NCBI RefSeq assembly: GCF_016863035.1
Contig: NZ_BOOC01000008.1
Location: 1-64,000 of the forward strand
Reading direction: 5' to 3'
Length of the DNA stretch: 64,000 nt
Origin: Microbispora corallina
GTDB lineage: Bacteria; Actinomycetota; Actinomycetes; Streptosporangiales; Streptosporangiaceae
The first letter of the stretch is position 1; each line of letters opens with the position of its first letter. The notes below the pieces were generated by a model that saw nothing but the letters and a program-made list of their open reading frames with translations, was not told the DNA's origin and did not search any database. Both the position numbers and the translations under genes were made by a program. Below are positions 57,593-64,000 of the stretch, piece after piece.

Positions 57593-59005
57593 TCAGCGGA
57601 CGTCGAGTCGTCTGCGCAGGTCGCGCGCGGTGCCCAGGAGGTGTTCGACCTCGGCGGCCGTGGGCCACGGGCCCGTGCCGGGGGTGAGGAGGGCCGCCCG
57701 CACCGAGCCGAGGTGGCCGACGGCGGACGCGTGCAGGCCGCTCGCCTCCGCCACCCAGGCGACGGCGTCGGCCCCCTCCGGCATGCCGCGGGTGACCGCG
57801 TCCCAGGTGCCGAGGATCTCCGCCAGATCGGCCGGGTCCGGCGCCGCGTCGCCCCGCCGTCCCGACGTGGCGGCGGCCAGCTCCGCCCGCGCCGCCGTCT
57901 CGGGGTCCGCGGGACGGTCCCAGTACGGCGGGGGGGAGTCGAGCAGGCACGGCTCCGCGTCCGGCGACCGGCCGATGAGGGACAGCAGCGTCCGCAGCTC
58001 CATGGCGGCCCGGTAGTGGCCGCGCGCCGCCGCCTGGCGGAACCAGTGCACCCCGCCCTTGAGGTCGTTGTGCTCGGCGACCAGCAGCAGCCCCAGGTGG
58101 TAGGCCCCCTCGGGGTCGTCCGCCTCCGCGGCCCGGCCGAACCAGTGGGCCGCGGCCAGGCGGTCGCCGAGCTCCAGGCACGTCACCCCGGCCATCCGCC
58201 GGGCCTCCCGGTGGCCGCCGCGCGCGGCGCGCTCGAAGCAGGCGCGGGCGGTGCGCACGTCCTGGCCGGCCAGGGCCATGCCGCCGAGCCGGTACGCCGC
58301 GCCCGGGTGCTCGGCCCGGAAGGCCAGCCGGTAGAACGTCTCTGCGCCCTCGGCGTCTCCGGTGGCCTCCAGCAGCAGGCCCAGGTGGTGGGCCGCAGCG
58401 GCGTCGCCGCCCCGGGCCGCGTACTCCCACCAGTGCCGGGCCTCCTCCGCGTCGCCCGCGGCGTAGCCGAGGAAGCCGAGGTCGCCGGCCGACCTCAGGT
58501 CGCCGTCGAGGGCCGCCCGGCGGTGCCAGCGGCGGGCGCCCGTGCCGTCTCCGGCGTCCTCGCACAGCAGCGCGAGCCGGTGGGCGGCGTGGCGGGAGCC
58601 GTCCTCCGCGGCCCGCTCGAACCAGTGCCGCGCTCCCGGCACGTCGCCCCAGCGGTCGAGCAGCAGGGTGGCGAGGTGGGTGGCGGCGTCGGCGTCGCCG
58701 GTCCTGGCGGCCCGCTCGAACCAGGCGACGGCCTCCTCCGAGGTGCCGTGCCGCTCGTGCCAGACACCGAGGTTGTAGGCGCTGTCGACGTGGCCCGCGC
58801 CCGCCGCCCGCTCCCACCACTGCCGGGCCGCCGCCCGGTCGCCGCGCTCCGCGTACAGGCGGCCGAGGAGGTGGGCCGCTCCCGCGTCGCCCTCCGTGGC
58901 CGTGGCGAGCAGCCGCGCCTCCGCGGGGTCCCCGGGCTCGGGGACGCGCGGGACCGGGAACCCGGGCCACGCCGGTGCCGCCTCCGTTGCTCCCACTAAT
59001 GTCAT
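57593..59005 (-). CDS. Sel1/TPR-like repeat protein
   Basis: A 470-residue soluble protein built of about nine 36-residue helical repeats (roughly residues 40-370) of the pattern A-x-x-L-G-x-L...A-x-x-W-x-E-R-A-A-x-x-G. Examples are ARQWWERAAGAGHVDSAYNL and ARHWFERAAEDGSRHAAHRL. Sel1 repeats mediate protein contacts. The C-terminal 100 residues have no recognisable domain. ATG at 59005 is adopted without a clear ribosome site. It stands alone, tail-to-tail with ald. Partner unknown. Confidence 0.82.
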   Translation of the reverse strand: MTLVGATEAAPAWPGFPVPRVPEPGDPAEARLLATATEGDAGAAHLLGRLYAERGDRAAARQWWERAAGAGHVDSAYNLGVWHERHGTSEEAVAWFERAARTGDADAATHLATLLLDRWGDVPGARHWFERAAEDGSRHAAHRLALLCEDAGDGTGARRWHRRAALDGDLRSAGDLGFLGYAAGDAEEARHWWEYAARGGDAAAAHHLGLLLEATGDAEGAETFYRLAFRAEHPGAAYRLGGMALAGQDVRTARACFERAARGGHREARRMAGVTCLELGDRLAAAHWFGRAAEADDPEGAYHLGLLLVAEHNDLKGGVHWFRQAAARGHYRAAMELRTLLSLIGRSPDAEPCLLDSPPPYWDRPADPETAARAELAAATSGRRGDAAPDPADLAEILGTWDAVTRGMPEGADAVAWVAEASGLHASAVGHLGSVRAALLTPGTGPWPTAAEVEHLLGTARDLRRRLDVR

Positions 59006-59043
59006 GCGCACAGATTCGCATGTGACCATGCCGTCACGGAGGG

Positions 59044-60153
59044 TTATTGCGAAGACCTTTGGCCGAGTGATGACCCTTCGAAGCTGATGAAACCCACGTA
59101 CATTCCCATGCCGCACGCATAGCGCAACCGCCCCGCCGGGCGGGCGGGCAGCCGCACGGACCGCTCGCCGGTCACGGGCAGGACGACGTCGCGGTCCTCG
59201 ATCGAGAGCGTGCGGGTGCAGCCGCGGTTGTCCGCGGTCCGGAACAGGATCTCGACGGGACGGCCGGCCGCGGCGCTCACCACGCCCGGCCGGAAGCCGT
59301 CGCCGGTCGCCCAGACCGTGACGCGCTGTGTGCCGTCCGGCCCGGCGACGGCGCGCCCCACGGAGGCGGGGGAGCCGAGGTCCGGCAGCCAGCCGCCGAG
59401 CCGCAGGCCGGATGCGACCGTGACGAGCCCGGCGACGAGCGCCGCGGCACCGGCCAGGGCCGCCAGCCGGGCCGAGGCGAGGCCGCGCGCCAGCAGGCCG
59501 AGCGCCGCGAACACGGGAGACGTGCCGGCCGCGAGCCCGGCGAGCACCGCCGCGCCGCCGAGCGCGCTGCCCGTGGAGACGGCCACGACCTCCAGGCCGA
59601 CCGTCACCCCGCACGGGACGAGGATCGTGGCGAGGCCCAGCGCGAGGGCGCGCGGGAGGGTCCGGTCCGGCGCGCGGCCCGTGGGAGCGGGCGGGTGGGC
59701 GGCGCACCCGGGCGCGCCGCGCCGGCGCAGGAGGCGGACGGCGAGGGTGAGGACGGCGATCCCGGCGGCGACGAGCAGATCGGCCCGCACCTTCGGGCCG
59801 ATCTGCACGGCGGCGCCGGCGAGCCCGAGCAGGGCCCCGGCCGCGGCGTGGGAGGCGAGCCTCCCGGCGATGAACGCCGCTACGGCCGCCACGTCCCCGC
59901 GCTCCAGACGGCCCGCCGCCCGCCCCGGTGCGGCGGCCGGGCCGCCGGAGGGCCCTGCCTCCCGGCCCCCCGGATCGTCCGGGAGGCCGGGCCGGTCGGC
60001 GGCGTCGTGGCCGCAGTCGCAGGCGGAGGGCGCGGCGCGCGGCGCCGGGCGTACGACGCCGATGAGGAGGCCGCCCTGCACCGCGGCGCACGACGCCGTG
60101 CCCGTGGCCAGGCCGGCGGCGAGCCCGCCGGCGAACAGAGCGGCCGGGTTCAC
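59044..60153 (-). CDS. TauE/SafE-like membrane protein fused to a cupredoxin-like domain
   Basis: A 369-residue protein. Six or so hydrophobic segments (about 5-275) include the conserved ATGTASCAAVQGG and ILVPCGVTVGLEVVA turns, like DsbD/UreH-type transporters of the TauE superfamily. A polar loop contains CDCGHD. The exported C-terminal domain (about 278-360) is plastocyanin-like, with GCTRTLSIED and RYACGMGMYVG supplying Cys and Met ligands typical of copper sites. GTG start follows the stop of the upstream CxxCxCxC gene by one base, so the two are translationally coupled. Copper or other soft-metal handling is the likely role (inference). Confidence 0.8.
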   Translation of the reverse strand: MNPAALFAGGLAAGLATGTASCAAVQGGLLIGVVRPAPRAAPSACDCGHDAADRPGLPDDPGGREAGPSGGPAAAPGRAAGRLERGDVAAVAAFIAGRLASHAAAGALLGLAGAAVQIGPKVRADLLVAAGIAVLTLAVRLLRRRGAPGCAAHPPAPTGRAPDRTLPRALALGLATILVPCGVTVGLEVVAVSTGSALGGAAVLAGLAAGTSPVFAALGLLARGLASARLAALAGAAALVAGLVTVASGLRLGGWLPDLGSPASVGRAVAGPDGTQRVTVWATGDGFRPGVVSAAAGRPVEILFRTADNRGCTRTLSIEDRDVVLPVTGERSVRLPARPAGRLRYACGMGMYVGFISFEGSSLGQRSSQ

Positions 60154-60154
60154 G

Positions 60155-60355
60155 TCAGCGGGCGAGCGCGAGGTCGTCCAGCGCCCCCGTCTTCGCCGCC
60201 TCCACGAGCGAGCCGAGCTGGTCGATGCTCATCTCCACCTTCTGGCCGAAGTCGTCGGTGATGACGACCTGCCGCTCGGCCGGGGCGGCCATGTCCACGA
60301 ACAGCTCGGGACAGCCGCAGCTGCAGTTGCCGCAGAAACGCGCGATGGACTTCAC
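60155..60355 (-). CDS. Small Cys-rich putative metal-binding protein
   Basis: A 66-residue cytoplasmic protein beginning MKSIARFCGNCSCGCPELFV: a CxxCxCxC cluster near the N-terminus. An acidic body follows (ERQVVITDDFGQKVEMSIDQ) and the C-terminus ends ALDDLALAR. GTG at 60355 is fixed by GGAGGAGG at ideal spacing; the open frame to 60445 is an artefact. Gene order and one-base spacing to the TauE-cupredoxin gene imply joint function. Four clustered Cys suit binding of Cu(I), Zn or an Fe-S cluster. I do not know a characterised homologue. Confidence 0.75.
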   Translation of the reverse strand: MKSIARFCGNCSCGCPELFVDMAAPAERQVVITDDFGQKVEMSIDQLGSLVEAAKTGALDDLALAR

Positions 60356-60663
60356 GGAGTCCTCCTCCGAACGGGTGCCGTTTCTCGCAACGTACGGTGG
60401 CCGTTCAGGGACGACCAGTAACAGTTCGGTGCCCGCCGGGGACACTCGTGTGGCCGTCCGCTGCCGCCGACGCCCTCGACTTCTCCCGCGCTGTCGTGGA
60501 CTCCTCCCACGTCAGAGCGTTAAGAGGGGGGCGCAGACCGGCCCGAGCCCGGTCGACCGAGGCCCAGCATCACCGGCTGAGCCGGCGCCGCACCGAAGCC
60601 GGCCGTGTGATGGACACGGCAGGGCCCGCGCCGGTCGAGGCGCGGGCCCTTGGAGGTGAAGCG
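60356..60663. other. Intergenic region, 308 bases
   Basis: No gene is supported here. The left part should hold the promoter of the Cys-rich protein gene on the minus strand. The right part holds the amidase terminator (60621-60650). An open plus-strand frame across this region is only a shadow of the amidase gene. Confidence 0.6.
60621..60650 (-). terminator. Terminator downstream of the amidase gene
   Basis: A perfect 12-base stem (AGGGCCCGCGCC, 60621-60632, with 60639-60650) and a 6-base loop, starting 14 bases beyond the amidase stop codon. Confidence 0.85.
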
Positions 60664-63600
60664 TCAGTGGCCGGAGCCGGACTCGAGGAGGCGGTCGCCG
60701 GGGTTGCACAGCTCCCCGGTGAAGAAGGTGCTGCCGGGCACGCACCGCCACATGCTCGGGTTGGTGTAACTCGGGGCGAGGCGGACGTTCGTCGCCTGTT
60801 CGAGGGCGTAGCCGTCGGCGAGGAGGGTCGACTCGCTGAATGCCGTGCCGACGAGCGTGACACCGATCGGGTTGTGGCCCGCGGAGCTGGCCGTGGCGCC
60901 GTACCCCGCGGGAAGCGTCAGCACCGGGTAGCCCGCGCGGTCGGCGTAACCGACGAGCGCGCTGCCGCTCGGCACCATGACGGCGTCGAAGTCATCAGAC
61001 TTGTCGCCGGGCGTTCCGTTGCCGAGGATGGCGTCGATCAACGCCCGGTTGGACGCCCTGCCCGCCTCCAGGTCAGCCGTGTACGCCGCGCCGGTGGCGG
61101 GGTCGGACAGGTCGACCGCCTGGGCGGCGAGAAGCTGACCCTGCTGATACTTCAGCCCCTCCACCGGGTTGGCGTTGTTGTAGTCGATGATCGCCTGCAG
61201 TGACCGGGCTCCGGAGCCGCGCCGGATGCCGGACAGGTAGGTGTTCAGATCGCGCTTGAATTCGCTCGGCACGACGCTCGCCGGGTCGGGACTCGGCACG
61301 CCGATCGTCACCTGGGTGGTCGTGGCCCCGAGCGTCTGCAGGGCGGTCACCATCTCGGGGTACGGCGCGGCCGCGCTCGCCACGACGGCGATCTTCTTGC
61401 CTTGCAGTGCGGTCGTGGACAGACCCGCGGTGTAGTCCTTGACGGGCGCGCTCGCCGTCGCCGGGTCGGCGGGGTCGGGCCCGGCGATCGCGGTGAGCGC
61501 GCTCGCCGCGTCGTACACCGTGCGGGCTATCGGCCCGGGCGCGTCCTGCGACCGGGCGACCGGCAGGACGCCGGTGCGGCTGACCAGCCCGACCGTCGGC
61601 TTCAGGCCGACGACGCCCGCCGCGTCGGCGGGGGCCACCAGCTGGGCCGAGTCGGGGGACGTCTCCATGCCGAGGGTGAACGCCGCCAGTCCCGACGCCG
61701 TCGCCGCCGCCGAGCCACCGGACGAACCCGCCGGGGTCTTGTCGGTGTCGGAGGGCAGGAGCACCTGACCTGCGAGGGAGGAGTACCCCTTCGGCATGTT
61801 CGCGTCAAAGACGCCGTTCAGCTCGGAGATGTTCGTCTTGCCGAGGATGATGGCCCCGGCGGCCTTGAGCTTGGCGGCGACCGTGGAGTCGCGGCCCGGC
61901 TGGAGGTCCTGCAGGGCGATCGAGCCGCCCGTCGTCGCCAGCGAGTCCACGTCGAAACCGTCGTTGAGCAGCACGGGGAGGCCGAAAAGCGGCCCGAGCG
62001 GCGACTTCTTGCCCTTCTTGTCCCTGTCGACCTTGTCCCGCTCGCGGTCGGCCGCACGGGCCTCCTTGATGGCGTCCTGGTTGATCGAGCGCACCGCCTG
62101 GGTGGCCGGTCCCTCGGCGTTCGTCAGCGCGATCCGATAGAGGTACGCCTTGACGAGGTCCTCCGAGGTCAGCGTGCCGGCGGCCAGCCTGGCGGCCAGG
62201 CTCTGCGCCGACTCCGTCTCCAGCGAGAACGGCAGCGGATTGGGCGCCTTGCCGAGCATGCGCATGATGGTGTCGTAGCCGGGGTTGCAGTGCCCGCGTT
62301 CCGCGAAGGGCTCGGCCGGGACCGTCTCCGCGCAGCGGTACATGCTCGGATTCACCGAACCGGCCGTCTGGCGCAGGTGGGTGGCCTGCTCGATGACGTA
62401 GCCGACGCCGATCAGGTTGTACTCGTCGTACGCGTTCCCGTGGACCTGGACATTGAGCGCGCGGCGGGTGGTGGCGGCGTATCCCATCGGGATCGTGATC
62501 GAGGGGTACCCGGCCTGCGGCCCGTTCGGGACGCTGCCGAGGATCGCGATCACGGGGTCCGCGGGCTGGGCCGGGTCGGAGTTGGTGTAGGTCATCATGT
62601 CGTCGATGGCCTTGTGCCAGGCCGCTTTGCGGATGGGCAGGTTCTTCCGGTAGGCGACCTCGTTGGCTCCGCCGGGGGTGATGTCGGCGAGCGAGGCGGT
62701 GACGTGGTTGTTGTTGCCGTATTTCAGTGCTTGCTGGGCATTGGCCTGGTTATCGGCCACCTCCTGGACCAGCGACTGGATGGGCGCCTGCGGGCCGAGC
62801 CGCTTGTAGTACTCGTCGATCGTCTTGTGCTGCTCGTACCCGCTCGGCAGGCTCGGCAGCGTGCCGATCGTCGCGGTCGGCCGCGGCACCATGATCGCGC
62901 CCGCGGCGACCAGCGCGTCGTATGCGATCTTGAGCGGGCTGCCGTCCGTCAGCGTGCCGTTGTAGCCGATCTTCTTGCCCTTGACGAAGCCGACGTCCAG
63001 CGCCGCCATGTAGTCCGGCACCTGCGCCGGCGGCGTGGGGATGACGCCGGTGGCCAGGTAGTCGGATCCGAAGATCGCGCTGTACTCGGCGTCGCTGCCC
63101 GGATCGGGGCCGGCGATGGAGGCGAGGGTCATCGCGGCGTCCGACACGCTGCGGGTCATCGGCCCCGCCGTGTCCTGCGACGCGCTGATCGGCGCGATGC
63201 CGTACCCCGGGACGAGCCCGACGGTGGGCCGCAGTCCCACGAGGCTCTGGGTGCTCGACGGGCTGATGATCGAGCCCGACGTCTCCGTGCCGATGCCCAG
63301 GGTGGACAGGGCCGCGGCCATGGCCGCGCCGGTCCCGGACGACGATCCGCTGGGGTTCTGGTCGGCGTCGATCCCGTTGATCACCTGCCCGGTGAGGTTG
63401 CTGAAGCCGGACGGCTGGTTGCCGAAGCTGTTGGCGAACTCCGACAGGCCGACCTTGCCGAGGATCACGACCCCGTGCTCGCGTAGCTTCTTGGTGATCC
63501 CCGCGTCCGTCGCCGGGAACGAGTTGCGCAGCGAGTAGTTGCCTGCCGACGTGTACATGCCGGTGACGTCGACGAGGTCTTTCAGAAGGATCGGCAGCCC

Positions 63601-63924
63601 GTGCGCGGGCCCGAGGACGTGCCCCGCCGCCCGCTGCCGGTCGGCCTGCGCCGCTTCCTTCAGCGCATCCGAATTGAGCTGCGTTACGGCGTTCAGCCCC
63701 GGGCCGCGCTTGTTCAGCGCCGCGATCCTGTCGATGTAGGCCTGGGTGAGCTCCACGGAGGTGAGTTGGCCCTTGGCCATCATGGCCTCGGCCTGGGCGC
63801 CGGTGAGCGTTTCCAGATCGAGGAGGGGCGGTCGATGGTCCTTGGCCGCGGCGGCCGCCGGGGTGAGCGTCGCGGTGACGGAGAGGGTGAGGAGAGCTGT
63901 GAGGGTGAAGCGGAACTTGTGCAC
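60664..63924 (-). CDS. Secreted tandem amidase-signature protein
   Basis: A 1086-residue protein with a signal peptide (about 1-27, ending PAAAAAK) and two amidase-signature domains. Domain 1 (about 35-560) has the Ser-cisSer-Lys triad: Lys115 (LPILLKDLVDV), cis-Ser in NPSGSSSGTGAA and nucleophile Ser218 (GTETSGSII). Domain 2 (about 590-1080) has the fold motifs GSSGGSAAATASG and DAVMVPSG, but Asn654 replaces the Lys (LPVLLNDGFDV), and the nucleophile loop is altered (GMETSPDSAQLVAP). GTG at 63924 follows AAGGAG and opens the signal peptide; a longer frame starts at 63963. It likely hydrolyses amides outside the cell through domain 1. Confidence 0.88.
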   Translation of the reverse strand: MHKFRFTLTALLTLSVTATLTPAAAAAKDHRPPLLDLETLTGAQAEAMMAKGQLTSVELTQAYIDRIAALNKRGPGLNAVTQLNSDALKEAAQADRQRAAGHVLGPAHGLPILLKDLVDVTGMYTSAGNYSLRNSFPATDAGITKKLREHGVVILGKVGLSEFANSFGNQPSGFSNLTGQVINGIDADQNPSGSSSGTGAAMAAALSTLGIGTETSGSIISPSSTQSLVGLRPTVGLVPGYGIAPISASQDTAGPMTRSVSDAAMTLASIAGPDPGSDAEYSAIFGSDYLATGVIPTPPAQVPDYMAALDVGFVKGKKIGYNGTLTDGSPLKIAYDALVAAGAIMVPRPTATIGTLPSLPSGYEQHKTIDEYYKRLGPQAPIQSLVQEVADNQANAQQALKYGNNNHVTASLADITPGGANEVAYRKNLPIRKAAWHKAIDDMMTYTNSDPAQPADPVIAILGSVPNGPQAGYPSITIPMGYAATTRRALNVQVHGNAYDEYNLIGVGYVIEQATHLRQTAGSVNPSMYRCAETVPAEPFAERGHCNPGYDTIMRMLGKAPNPLPFSLETESAQSLAARLAAGTLTSEDLVKAYLYRIALTNAEGPATQAVRSINQDAIKEARAADRERDKVDRDKKGKKSPLGPLFGLPVLLNDGFDVDSLATTGGSIALQDLQPGRDSTVAAKLKAAGAIILGKTNISELNGVFDANMPKGYSSLAGQVLLPSDTDKTPAGSSGGSAAATASGLAAFTLGMETSPDSAQLVAPADAAGVVGLKPTVGLVSRTGVLPVARSQDAPGPIARTVYDAASALTAIAGPDPADPATASAPVKDYTAGLSTTALQGKKIAVVASAAAPYPEMVTALQTLGATTTQVTIGVPSPDPASVVPSEFKRDLNTYLSGIRRGSGARSLQAIIDYNNANPVEGLKYQQGQLLAAQAVDLSDPATGAAYTADLEAGRASNRALIDAILGNGTPGDKSDDFDAVMVPSGSALVGYADRAGYPVLTLPAGYGATASSAGHNPIGVTLVGTAFSESTLLADGYALEQATNVRLAPSYTNPSMWRCVPGSTFFTGELCNPGDRLLESGSGH

Positions 63925-64000
63925 CAACGTGCTCCTTGAGGAACCGATAGTGCGCGTGACCATATAAACGATCAGTTACCAGCGGATATCCACGATATTC

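Noticed and set aside
57593..60091. An 832-codon minus-strand frame joining the Sel1 protein to sequence overlapping the TauE gene
   Set aside because: Only the part from 59005 downstream has Sel1 repeats; the upstream part is an out-of-frame shadow of the TauE-cupredoxin gene.
61402..63486. A 694-codon plus-strand frame opposite the amidase gene
   Set aside because: Shadow of the third-position GC of the amidase gene; no start signal and no recognisable domain.
1..64000. tRNA, rRNA, riboswitch or biosynthetic megasynthase genes
   Set aside because: No cloverleaf, rRNA core sequence, recognisable riboswitch or PKS/NRPS module was seen on either strand.

Overview
The window is very GC-rich DNA with dense genes, many GTG starts and frequent 1-4 base stop/start overlaps. 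This is typical of a filamentous actinomycete. DprE1/DprE2, AftD, paired DUF3068 proteins, S1 proteases of the alpha-lytic/streptogrisin type and MocR, HxlR and YhgE/Pip families point to the Streptosporangiales or a close relative. That taxonomic placement is inference only. No rRNA, tRNA, CRISPR array, origin or intact insertion sequence was recognised.

Region 1 (1-16.8 kb) is an arabinan/cell-envelope locus. It holds two GT-C-like membrane proteins, a DUF2613 small secreted peptide, a GT4 glycosyltransferase, an AftD-type arabinofuranosyltransferase, two DUF3068 proteins, a methyltransferase and an acyltransferase-3. It ends with the complete decaprenyl-phosphoryl-arabinose route: UbiA-type phosphoribosyltransferase, DprE1 and DprE2. 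DprE1 carries Ala where Mycobacterium tuberculosis has the benzothiazinone-reactive Cys.

Region 2 (16.8-20.8 kb) has two duplicated secreted serine proteases with a shared, identically spaced upstream element, and a LysR regulator upstream on the same strand. Region 3 (21-33.5 kb) looks like a sterol side-chain (or similar branched acyl-CoA) catabolic locus. It has a nitronate monooxygenase-like enzyme behind an exact KstR-type box, an EchA19-like hydratase divergent from FadD, DUF35, two thiolase-fold proteins and a FadD19-like ligase, with KstR2-type palindromes in the divergent gap. A DUF89 protein and a large LuxR-type ATPase regulator lie between.

Region 4 (33.5-41.5 kb) holds a PrsW protease and an SDR/HxlR pair with palindromic operators. 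A transposase remnant follows, beside a visibly less GC-rich block with a MocR regulator, a frameshifted GNAT, a PPOX-fold protein and a quinone-reductase-like enzyme, then a HAD hydrolase and a methionine aminopeptidase/XRE divergent pair. Region 5 (41.5-52.4 kb) carries a Ser/Thr kinase, a LysE exporter, LysR/threonine dehydratase, a two-gene substrate-binding/VWA plus coiled-coil operon, and an ABC-ATPase/YhgE/TetR operon. Region 6 (52.4-64 kb) has an internally deleted pectate lyase pseudogene, an M20 dipeptidase, a class III aminotransferase followed by alanine dehydrogenase, a Sel1-repeat protein, a TauE-cupredoxin fusion coupled to a CxxCxCxC peptide, and a double-domain secreted amidase whose second domain lacks the catalytic Lys.
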